NCBI GenBank assembly: GCA_003567075.1
Contig: PXAU01000365.1
Span: 1 to 12,065, forward strand
Length of the DNA stretch: 12,065 nucleotides
Direction: 5' to 3'
Source of the DNA: Trueperaceae bacterium
Lineage (GTDB): Bacteria > Deinococcota > Deinococci > Deinococcales > Trueperaceae
This document shows, in pieces, positions 1 through 6,238 of this stretch; within the stretch, counting starts at the first letter, position 1, and each line of letters starts with the position of its first letter. Below the pieces are notes generated by a model. It was not told the DNA's origin, did no database searches, and worked only from the letters and a program-made list of their open reading frames with translations. Position numbers and translations under genes: made by a program.

Positions 1-2
1 CC

Positions 3-1208
3 GCGTTCGCTACCGCGCTTGCGCTCAGCCCGATGCTGAACTCGCACGTCCACGCCGACGAGGCGTCGCCGGCGACGACGATCGCGCACGGCACCAACGC
101 ATTCGGCCTCGACCTGTACCAGCAGCTGCGCGTGCCTGACGGCAACCTCTTCTTCTCGCCCTACAGCGTCCGTATGGCTCTGGCCATGACGTACGCCGGC
201 GCCCGCGGCGAGACGGCGGCGCAGATGCATCGAGGCCTCCGGTTCTCGCTCGAGGGCGAGGCGCTCCACGCTGCCTACGGTGCGTCCCTGCGCGCGCTCG
301 AGGGCGTGCGCAGCGAGGATGTGGAGCTGGTCGTCGCCAACGGCCTCTGGGGCGAGCGCTCCTCGCCGTTCCTGCCGCCCTTCGCCGAGCTGGTCGACCG
401 CGCCTACGGCGCCGGCCTCGAGCTGGTGGACTTCAGGCACGCCAGCGAGACCACGCGGCAACGGATCAACGAGTGGGTGGAAGCGCGCACGCGCGAGCGC
501 ATCCGCGAGCTGATCCCAGCGGGGGGCGTGAACCCCGACACCCGCTTGGTGCTCGTGAACGCCGTGTACTTCGACGGACGCTGGTTGGAGGCGTTCGATG
601 ACGCTCGCACGCGCGAGGCGCCCTTCTTCCTCGCGGACGGCGGGAGCGTCCCGGTGCCGCTGATGCGCTTCACGGAGGCGCCGACGGTCCCATTCTACGA
701 GGGCGACGGCTACAGCGCCGTCGAGCTCGACTACCTGGGCGGCGAGGTCTCCATGCTGGTCGTCCTCCCGGACGCTGCTGACGGGTTGCCAGGGCTCGAG
801 GACCGCGTCGACCCCGCCTTCCTCGAGCGGCTCCTCGCCGCCATGGCACCAGAACCCGTGGAGGTGCTCCTACCGCGCTTCACGCTCACCTGGGGGGCGC
901 AGGACCTGGCCGCGCCACTGCAGGCGCTCGGGGTGCACGACCTGTTCGTCGACGGCGTCGCCGACCTCTCCGGTATCGACGGCAGCCGCGAGCTGTTCGT
1001 CAGCGGCGTGTTCCACAAGGCCTTCGTCGACGTGCACGAGGAGGGCACCGAGGCCGCGGCCGCCACCGGCGTCGTCGTTGGCATCACGTCGATGCCGCCT
1101 CCGGCTGCGGTCTTCCGCGCCGACCGACCCTTCCTGTTCCTCATCCGCGAGAAGGCCAGCGGCGCGATCCTCTTCATGGGCCGGCTCGTGGAGCCGAGCG
1201 CAGGTTGA
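3..1208 (+). CDS. Secreted serpin-family protease inhibitor (5' end outside window)
   Basis: This is a serpin, a suicide inhibitor that traps a serine or cysteine protease when its reactive-centre loop is cut. An ATG occurs at 33, but the frame stays open to the left edge. The codons before it read AFATALALSP, a hydrophobic signal-peptide core, so the true start is upstream of the window and the protein is probably exported. A plausible cleavage site is after VHA, residue 8 counted from the ATG at 33. Counting from that ATG, the serpin hallmarks are NLFFSPYSVRMALAMTYAGA near residue 40, LVLVNAVYFDGRW near 172, and the hinge EEGTEAAAATG at 336-346. The C-terminus is of the type RPFLFLIREKASGAILFMGR. 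A small-residue hinge is the mark of inhibitory serpins. Ungapped counting from P17 puts the scissile bond at about Thr352-Ser353. The length, about 400 residues, is normal. The target protease is unknown. No link to the sugar locus is apparent beyond proximity. Confidence 0.93.
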   Translation, partial: AFATALALSPMLNSHVHADEASPATTIAHGTNAFGLDLYQQLRVPDGNLFFSPYSVRMALAMTYAGARGETAAQMHRGLRFSLEGEALHAAYGASLRALEGVRSEDVELVVANGLWGERSSPFLPPFAELVDRAYGAGLELVDFRHASETTRQRINEWVEARTRERIRELIPAGGVNPDTRLVLVNAVYFDGRWLEAFDDARTREAPFFLADGGSVPVPLMRFTEAPTVPFYEGDGYSAVELDYLGGEVSMLVVLPDAADGLPGLEDRVDPAFLERLLAAMAPEPVEVLLPRFTLTWGAQDLAAPLQALGVHDLFVDGVADLSGIDGSRELFVSGVFHKAFVDVHEEGTEAAAATGVVVGITSMPPPAAVFRADRPFLFLIREKASGAILFMGRLVEPSAG

Positions 1209-1246
1209 GGGGCGAAGGGCCTGACGAGAGCGCGGGTTGAGGGGCG
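1197..1246 (+). repeat. Short direct repeat around the serpin stop codon
   Basis: An 18-bp unit, AGCGCAGGTTGAGGGGCG, at 1197-1214 recurs at 1229-1246 with one mismatch (A to G at 1234). The two copies are 32 bp apart. The first copy contains the serpin TGA stop at 1206-1208. It looks like a small local duplication. No function is evident. Confidence 0.5.
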
Positions 1247-1323
1247 CGCGGACGGGCGGGGGCACCGGCTGGCGGGGCCGCTGGCGGCTACGCTGGTGGG
1301 GGTACGCAACGGAGGTGTGATCG

Positions 1324-1857
1324 ATGCGAGAAACGGAACTGCAGGCCTTCTGGAAGCAGCTTCGGCCCGAGATCGTGGCCTGGGCGGTGGCCGAGCACGA
1401 CGGCGCGCGGAGCATCTGCCCGCTTGGGTGGACGATGCGCACGTCGGGCAGCCCGGCCATGATGGCCATCAGCGTCGCGCCGACGCGCTACACGCACGAA
1501 CTGATCGAACGCTCGGGCGAGTTCGTCCTCGCCTGGCCAGGGCGTGACCTGGCCCAGGCCACCCTGTTCTGCGGCACCACCAGCGGGCGCGACACCGACA
1601 AGTTCGCACAAGCCGGGCTCACAGCCCTGCCAGCGCGCGAGGTCGGCGCGCCGCTGGTGCAGGAATGCGTCGCGAACCTCGAGTGCCGCGTGGCCGGCCA
1701 GCTGACCAGCGGCGATCACACCATCTTCGTGGGCGAGATCGTGGCGGCCTGGTTGGCCGAGGCGCCCGGCCCGCTGCTCTGCCTGGTGGACGAGTCCGAC
1801 GGCTACGAGACGCTGCTCGCCGAAGAGCGCTACCGCTTCGGGGTGGTACGCGAGTAG
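1324..1857 (+). CDS. Flavin reductase-like FMN-binding split-barrel protein
   Basis: This 177-residue protein belongs to the flavin reductase-like (FMN-binding split barrel) family. Members bind FMN and either reduce free flavin with NAD(P)H or use it as a cofactor. The strand segment PLGWTMRTSGSPAMMAISVAP at residues 33-53 and the motif FCGTTSGRDTDKF at 82-94 match the characteristic C-G-T-x-S-G-R-D-x-D-K-F block of the family. No signal peptide or membrane segment is present, so it should be cytoplasmic. The ATG at 1324 is supported by a GGAGG Shine-Dalgarno at about 1311-1315. The gene stands alone between the serpin and the ROK regulator, with a 115-bp upstream gap and a hairpin after its stop. 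Its partner enzyme or substrate cannot be told from the sequence. It need not be related to the downstream sugar genes. Confidence 0.85.
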   Translation: MRETELQAFWKQLRPEIVAWAVAEHDGARSICPLGWTMRTSGSPAMMAISVAPTRYTHELIERSGEFVLAWPGRDLAQATLFCGTTSGRDTDKFAQAGLTALPAREVGAPLVQECVANLECRVAGQLTSGDHTIFVGEIVAAWLAEAPGPLLCLVDESDGYETLLAEERYRFGVVRE

Positions 1858-1898
1858 GCGCCGAGACGGTTGCTGGTAAACCGATGAGGCGGTGTTCC

Positions 1899-1925
1899 GG
1901 CCGGGAGAGGTGAGCGCTCTCGGCC
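1899..1925 (+). terminator. Hairpin after the flavin reductase gene, possible terminator
   Basis: GGCCG at 1899-1903 and CGGCC at 1921-1925 form the base of a 9-bp stem. It continues with G1904-T1920 (wobble), then GAG at 1905-1907 with CTC at 1917-1919, closing a 9-nt loop. An alternative fold pairs GAGAG at 1905-1909 with CTCTC at 1917-1921. It lies 42 bp after the reductase stop and before the ROK promoter, a sensible place for a terminator. No T-run follows, so intrinsic termination is uncertain. Confidence 0.35.
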
Positions 1926-1975
1926 CGTTGCCGTCGGGCTGAGTCGCCGCCGTGCGGGCACGGTCGGGCGACCCC

Positions 1976-2005
1976 TTGACCGAATATGTCAACGTAGTTT
2001 ACAAT
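1976..2005 (+). promoter_or_regulatory. Sigma-70-type promoter for the ROK regulator gene
   Basis: A -35 box TTGACC (1976-1981) and a -10 box TACAAT (2000-2005) are separated by 18 bp. Each matches the consensus at five of six positions. They sit in the only AT-rich island of an otherwise very GC-rich intergenic stretch. Transcription would start near 2012, giving a leader of about 60 nt before the GTG at 2071. This is the clearest promoter in the window. Confidence 0.75.
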
Positions 2006-2027
2006 TAGACGTTGCACAACCTAACGT
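1990..2027 (+). promoter_or_regulatory. Candidate operator: inverted repeats over the -10 box and start site
   Basis: Several overlapping inverted repeats cover the -10 region and predicted start. CAACGT (1990-1995) pairs with ACGTTG (2009-2014), flanking the -10 box. GTTG-CA-CAAC lies at 2011-2020. TTAG (2005-2008) matches CTAA (2021-2024), giving an imperfect palindrome with a 2-nt bulge. ACGTT (2009-2013) also pairs with AACGT (2023-2027). This position suits a repressor site, most simply autoregulation by the ROK protein encoded next. The assignment is inference from position and symmetry. Confidence 0.45.
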
Positions 2028-2070
2028 GTTCGCACGTGGTCGTCCTGTCGCCCTTGAGGGAGCGTGGCGG

Positions 2071-3294
2071 GTGCTACGAGGCACGAACAGCGAGGTGGCC
2101 AGGGGCCACAACCAGCGGATCGTCTTGGAGACGATCCGGCTGCACGGTCCGGTGTCGCGCGCCGACACCGCGCGCCTCACGGGCCTCACCCGCGCCGCCA
2201 TCTCGAACATCGTGCACGACCTCGTGCAGCGCGGGCTGGTGCTGGAGAACGGCCGTCGTAGGGGTCGACGCGGCATGCCATCGATCGCCCTCGAGCTCGA
2301 TCCCGCCGGCTCCTACGCGCTCGGGCTCGACGTGGACCGCGATCACCTGACCGCGGTGCTCGTCGACCTCGTCGGCACGGTCCGCCACCGCGCCCATCAC
2401 GAACTCGACTTCCCGACGCCCAAGGGCGGCATCGACCTGATCGCCGCCGCCGCCGAGGAGCTGCTGGCCCATGCGGCCGTGCCGCGCGAGCGGATCGCCG
2501 GCGTCGGCGTCGGCTTCCCGGGACCGTTGATCGCCCATGCCGACGACCACGCCTGTCGCGCGGTGGCCCCCGTGCAGTTCCCCGGCTGGCAGGGCGTGCC
2601 GATCGCGAGGCTGCTCAGTGAGCGGCTCGGTCTGCCGGTGCTGCTCGAGAACAACGCCTCGGCCGCCGCCGTCGGCGAGCACTGGTACGGCGATCACGGC
2701 TTCGAGCACTTCTACTACGTGTACTTCGGGGCGGGCCTGGGCGGCGGGATGATCGCGAACGGGCAGCCGTACGACGGTTACCGCGGCAACGCCGGCGAGC
2801 TCGGCTACCTCGCCGTTCGTGGCCATCCCGGGATCACCCACGTGGGCGAGTTCTTCCACCTGCCGTGGCTGTACGCGCGGCTGCGTCGTGCTGGCGTCGC
2901 GGTAGCGGCGCCCTGCGACCTCGAGCCGCTCCACCGGGAGGGTCACCCCATCCTCCGGTCGTGGCTCGACGAGGCGACGCCCCACCTGGCGGCGGCCCTC
3001 GTGGCGATCGAGCACCTGTTCGACCCCGAAGCCATCGTCCTGGGCGGTCGGCTGCCGGCAGCGCTCCTCGACGCGCTGCTCGAGGCCCTGGAGCGGCTGC
3101 TGCCGGCGCTTCGCAACCGCGGCAAGCCGTACCCAGCGGCGCTCGTGCGCGCTCGCGCCGGCGACGACGCCGCCGCCCTCGGCCTCGCGACCCTACCGAT
3201 CATGCGGGCCTTCGCCCCGACCCCCTCGCACCCCCGCATGGCACGACCGCTGGTGACCGGGGCGTTCCCGGCGCCACCGTTCACGGGGAGGTGA
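2071..3294 (+). CDS. ROK-family transcriptional regulator (NagC/XylR type)
   Basis: This is a sugar-responsive DNA-binding regulator of the ROK family, about 407 residues. The N-terminus has a winged helix-turn-helix (residues about 15-70; helix segment SRADTARLTGLTRAAISNIV). The rest is a ROK sugar-kinase-like sensor domain, with GVGVGFPGP, ENNASAAAVGEHWYG and the glycine-rich GAGLGGGMI. I chose GTG 2071 because GAGGGAG (2056-2062) lies 8 nt before it, and MLRGTNSEVARGHNQRIVLE is the usual ROK start. A longer frame from GTG 2026 lacks a ribosome site and starts only about 14 nt from the predicted transcript start. The kinase catalytic Asp is Asn195 (ENNA in place of ENDA). The His of ExGH is Tyr246, and the Cys-rich zinc motif is absent, with HVGEFFHLPW in its place. 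It is therefore a regulator rather than a kinase. It probably represses the importer and glycosidase operon that follows. Confidence 0.92.
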   Translation: MLRGTNSEVARGHNQRIVLETIRLHGPVSRADTARLTGLTRAAISNIVHDLVQRGLVLENGRRRGRRGMPSIALELDPAGSYALGLDVDRDHLTAVLVDLVGTVRHRAHHELDFPTPKGGIDLIAAAAEELLAHAAVPRERIAGVGVGFPGPLIAHADDHACRAVAPVQFPGWQGVPIARLLSERLGLPVLLENNASAAAVGEHWYGDHGFEHFYYVYFGAGLGGGMIANGQPYDGYRGNAGELGYLAVRGHPGITHVGEFFHLPWLYARLRRAGVAVAAPCDLEPLHREGHPILRSWLDEATPHLAAALVAIEHLFDPEAIVLGGRLPAALLDALLEALERLLPALRNRGKPYPAALVRARAGDDAAALGLATLPIMRAFAPTPSHPRMARPLVTGAFPAPPFTGR

Positions 3295-3421
3295 TACTCG
3301 CGCGTGCATCGACGTGCAACGCGTCGGCATGGGCCGGTGACGGCGCTCGGGCGCGAGCCCGGGGCGCCTCGCCGGTAGCGGCGCTGCCGTTCGCCTTCGC
3401 TTCGCGATAAGGAGCAGGCAC
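3295..3421 (+). promoter_or_regulatory. Gap before the transporter operon with phased repeats
   Basis: This is the 127-bp gap between the regulator and the binding-protein gene. CGTGCA occurs at 3303-3308 and again at 3313-3318, exactly 10 bp apart. The wider segment 3301-3323 is an imperfect inverted repeat, with CGCGTGCA facing TGCAACGCG. GTGCAACG (3314-3321) also occurs in reverse at the ROK promoter (2010-2017). A weak -10-like GATACT (3293-3298) has no matching -35 box, so a promoter here is unproven and read-through from the ROK promoter is possible. A 7-bp stem (3373-3379 with 3383-3389, one wobble pair) follows. The Shine-Dalgarno AAGGAG (3409-3414) stands 7 nt before ATG 3422. Confidence 0.4.
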
Positions 3422-5158
3422 ATGCAGTCCAAGAGACACGCCCGGCACACGATCCTCGTGATGGTGTTGGCTCTCGCCGCCCTCGTCGTGGCGGGCTTCG
3501 CCCAGGCGCAGCCCTTGCCGCGCAACGAGACCGTCTACAAGGCCGGTATGCAATGGGGTCCGCCGCCAGGCTTCAACCCGTTCATGTCGGGCGACCGCTG
3601 GCCCGTCACGCAACCGGCGAACGACGGCCACCTCATCTACGAGCCCCTCTTCGCGTACAACCTCCTCAGCGGCGATCTCGACCCGGTGCTGGCCCGCAGC
3701 ATCGAATGGGTCGACGATCTCACCGCCCACGTGACGCTCTTCGACGGGACACATTGGCAGGACGGGCTGCCGCTGACGGTCGAGGACGTGGTGTACACCT
3801 ACGACCTCGTCGAGCGCTACGACACGCCTCACGCCGCCGTGTGGGACTACCTCGAGAGCGTGACGGTGGTGGACGACCGCACCGTGGCGTTCACGCTCGA
3901 CGCCGCGCGACCGCATCGCGCCATGGTCCTGCACGAGCTGACGATGGTACGCATCGTGCCGAAGCACGTCTGGGAGATCCTCGAACTCGACGTCGACACC
4001 ATCCTCGAGATCGAGAACTGGGAGCCCGTCGGCTCCGGTCCGTACACGCTGCTGCGCCACTCGCCCGAGCAGGTGGCCGTCGAGCGCTTCGACGACTACT
4101 GGGGCAGCGAGGTCCACGGCGTGCCCGCGCCGCGCTACATCGTGCATCCCATCTTCCGCAGCAATGACGCCGGCAACCTCGCGCTCGAGCGCAACCAAGT
4201 CGACTGGTCGCAGCAGTTCGTGCCCGAGATCTGGCGCATGTGGGAGGACCGCGGCCTGCCGGTCGGCACCTGGTTCGACGACGAACCCTACTTCCTGCCG
4301 GCCGGGATCCCGTCGTTGTTCATCAACCTCCAGCGTGACGGCCTGAACGAGCCGCTGGTGCGGCGTGCGCTGGCCTTCGCGATCGACTACCCGAGCATCG
4401 CAGAGACCGCGATGTCGCGCTACTCGCCTGCTGCCCAGTCGAGCATGATCGTCCCCGTGGGCGTCGCCGAGCAGCGCTTCTTCAACGAGGAGGACGTCGC
4501 CGAGCACGGCTGGCGCTACGATCCCGAGGAGGCCGTGCGCATCCTCGAAGAGGAGCTCGGCGCCAGCAAGGGCAATGATGGCATCTACGTGCTGCCCGAC
4601 GGCACACGGCTGGGGCCGTGGGTCGCGCACTGCCCGTTCGGCTGGACCGACTGGATGACCGCGCTCGAGATCGTCTCCGAGAGCGCCCGGGCAGTCGGCA
4701 TCGACGTGCGCACCGAGTTCCCCGAGGCGCCCGTGTCGCACGATCGCAGATACACCGGCAACTTCGACTTGACCCTGTGGACGCCCGAGGGTGGGCAGTC
4801 GCCGGCGCATCCCTGGATCCGCTTCCACCACGTGATGGACAACCGCGGCGTCGCCGACATCGGTGGCATCGCCTTCCGCAACTGGAACCGCTACCAGAAC
4901 GACGAGGCCGAGGCGCTGCTCGACGCGGCCGCACTCACCGAGGACGAGGCGGAACTGGCCGAGATCTACCGCCAGCTCGACCGAATCTTCATGCGCGACA
5001 TCCCCATGATCGGCCTCATGTACCGGCCCTGGCAGTTCTACAGCTTCAACGAGACCTACTGGACGAACTTCCCCACCGAGAACAACCCCTACGCTCCGCC
5101 CATGCACGGGCACACCGGCATGCAGATCTACCTCAACCTGCAGCCGGTCGAACGCTGA
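3422..5158 (+). CDS. ABC importer solute-binding protein, family 5 (oligosaccharide/peptide type)
   Basis: This extracytoplasmic receptor of a Dpp/Opp-type ABC importer (SBP family 5) has 578 residues, typical for the family. Residues 1-29 form a signal peptide: basic start MQSKRHARH, hydrophobic core, and probable cleavage after A-Q-A at 27-29. No lipobox cysteine is present. Family features include WQDGLPLTVEDVVYTYDLV (about residues 112-130), VGSGPYTLLR and ERFDDYWG. The aromatic-rich end, with YRPWQFYSFNETYW and NFPTENNPYAPP, resembles cello- and manno-oligosaccharide binders of this family as I remember them, more than classic dipeptide binders. AAGGAG lies 7 nt before the ATG. It is the first gene of the transporter set. 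The downstream glycosidases and upstream ROK regulator argue for a beta-linked oligosaccharide ligand, but the exact ligand cannot be read from sequence. Confidence 0.92.
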   Translation: MQSKRHARHTILVMVLALAALVVAGFAQAQPLPRNETVYKAGMQWGPPPGFNPFMSGDRWPVTQPANDGHLIYEPLFAYNLLSGDLDPVLARSIEWVDDLTAHVTLFDGTHWQDGLPLTVEDVVYTYDLVERYDTPHAAVWDYLESVTVVDDRTVAFTLDAARPHRAMVLHELTMVRIVPKHVWEILELDVDTILEIENWEPVGSGPYTLLRHSPEQVAVERFDDYWGSEVHGVPAPRYIVHPIFRSNDAGNLALERNQVDWSQQFVPEIWRMWEDRGLPVGTWFDDEPYFLPAGIPSLFINLQRDGLNEPLVRRALAFAIDYPSIAETAMSRYSPAAQSSMIVPVGVAEQRFFNEEDVAEHGWRYDPEEAVRILEEELGASKGNDGIYVLPDGTRLGPWVAHCPFGWTDWMTALEIVSESARAVGIDVRTEFPEAPVSHDRRYTGNFDLTLWTPEGGQSPAHPWIRFHHVMDNRGVADIGGIAFRNWNRYQNDEAEALLDAAALTEDEAELAEIYRQLDRIFMRDIPMIGLMYRPWQFYSFNETYWTNFPTENNPYAPPMHGHTGMQIYLNLQPVER

Positions 5159-5165
5159 GGAGCAC

Positions 5166-5199
5166 GCGGCCTCCGGACCCGCACGGGTCCGGAGGCCGC
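5166..5199 (+). promoter_or_regulatory. Perfect 15-bp intercistronic hairpin hiding the permease ribosome site
   Basis: GCGGCCTCCGGACCC (5166-5180) and GGGTCCGGAGGCCGC (5185-5199) are perfect complements around a 4-nt GCAC loop. The hairpin begins 8 nt after the binding-protein stop and ends 8 nt before the permease ATG. No T-run follows it, so it is not a standard intrinsic terminator. GGAGG (5191-5195) in the 3' arm is the only Shine-Dalgarno-like sequence before ATG 5208. The fold should protect the upstream mRNA, lower permease translation, or do both. Confidence 0.7.
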
Positions 5200-5207
5200 C
5201 CAGTCCC

Positions 5208-6236
5208 ATGCTCCGCGTGTTCCGTAACCGCCCGTATCTCCTGTACCTGACCCGCAAGGCGTTCTGGTACCTTGTCGCCTTCGTGGCGGCGGTGGCGCTC
5301 AACTTCTTCCTGCCGCGGCTGATCCCGGGCAACCCCGTGTCGGTGATCGTGGGGCAGATGTCCGCTGGCGCGGTGGAGAGCGCGACGCTCGAGCGCCTCT
5401 ACACCGCCTTCATGCGCGACTTCGGCCTCGACCAGCCGCTGCACGTGCAGTTCTGGACGTACCTGACCGGCGTGCTGCAGGGTGACCTGGGGACGTCGTT
5501 CATGCTCTATCCATCCAAGGTCTGGGACGTCATCCGTCAGGCGCTGCCGTGGACCGTCGCGCTGCAGGTCCCGGCGATCCTGGTGGGCTGGATCGTGGGG
5601 AACGTGCTGGGCGCGCTCGCGGCCTACAAGGGTGGCACCTTCGACCGCTTCGCCTTCACGGGCTCGCTGATGCTCTCGAGTATCCCGTATTTCTGTCTGG
5701 CGATCATCTTCGTGTACGCCTTCGCCGTTCACTGGCCGCTCTTCCCGGCCTCGGGCGGCTACAGCTTCGGCTACTTCCCGGAGTGGTCGTGGGCCTTCTT
5801 CGTCGACGCGCTCTACCACTACGCGCTGCCGTTCCTGTCGCTGGTCCTCGTGGCCATCGGCGGACAGGCGATCGGCATGCGCGAGATGGCGATCTACGAG
5901 CTCAACACCGACTACGTCAACTACGCCAAGAAGCTCGGCGTCAGCGACCGTCGGGTGGTGCGCTACGTCTTCCGCAACGCCATGCTGCCGCAGATCACCG
6001 GTCTGGCAATCTCGTTCGGCACCCTCATCGGCGGCGCGCTCGTGACGGAGGCAGTGTTCTCGTACCCCGGGCTGGGGAGCCTGCTGTTCACCGCCATCCG
6101 CCAGGTCGACTACCCGATGATCCAGGGCATCACCCTGATCATCACCCTCACCGTGCTGCTGGCGAACTTCCTGGTCGACATCGCCTACGGTTTCATCGAT
6201 CCCCGCATCCGTGCGGGCCAAGTGGGGGAGCGCTGA
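5208..6236 (+). CDS. ABC importer permease, DppB/OppB type
   Basis: This is the first transmembrane subunit of the importer, 342 residues. It has the family start, with a membrane helix leading into ALNFFLPRLIPGNPVSVIV, and about six hydrophobic segments in all. The EAA coupling loop is recognisable near residues 225-255 (MAIYELNTDYVNYAKKLGV, then VFRNAMLPQ); it contacts the ATPases. The end motif YGFIDPRIR is typical of DppB-like proteins. Its start lies 49 bp after the binding-protein gene, the largest gap inside the transporter block. Its only ribosome-site candidate (GGAGG, 5191-5195) is 12 nt away and inside a strong hairpin. It would form a heterodimer with the next gene product in the cytoplasmic membrane. 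Confidence 0.93.
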   Translation: MLRVFRNRPYLLYLTRKAFWYLVAFVAAVALNFFLPRLIPGNPVSVIVGQMSAGAVESATLERLYTAFMRDFGLDQPLHVQFWTYLTGVLQGDLGTSFMLYPSKVWDVIRQALPWTVALQVPAILVGWIVGNVLGALAAYKGGTFDRFAFTGSLMLSSIPYFCLAIIFVYAFAVHWPLFPASGGYSFGYFPEWSWAFFVDALYHYALPFLSLVLVAIGGQAIGMREMAIYELNTDYVNYAKKLGVSDRRVVRYVFRNAMLPQITGLAISFGTLIGGALVTEAVFSYPGLGSLLFTAIRQVDYPMIQGITLIITLTVLLANFLVDIAYGFIDPRIRAGQVGER

Positions 6237-6238
6237 GC

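Noticed and set aside
1209..1323. Possible promoter before the flavin reductase gene
   Set aside because: Only a loose TACGCT-like -10 (1289-1294) is present, without a matching -35 box in very GC-rich sequence. I cannot support it. The gap otherwise shows only the short direct repeat and the ribosome site.
3345..3358. GCTCG-GGCG-CGAGC stem before the binding-protein gene
   Set aside because: Five base pairs in GC-rich sequence are expected by chance, and no T-run or other context supports a function.
3281..5332. Very long open frame on the minus strand opposite the binding-protein gene
   Set aside because: Long antisense frames are expected opposite GC-rich genes. Its translation is rich in His, Arg, Val and Asp with no domain or plausible ribosome site, while the + strand gene is a clear family member.
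5549..6238. N-terminal extension of the second permease frame into the first permease gene
   Set aside because: The extension is Arg/His-rich, lacks membrane segments and fully overlaps a real gene. ATG 6239 has a good ribosome site.
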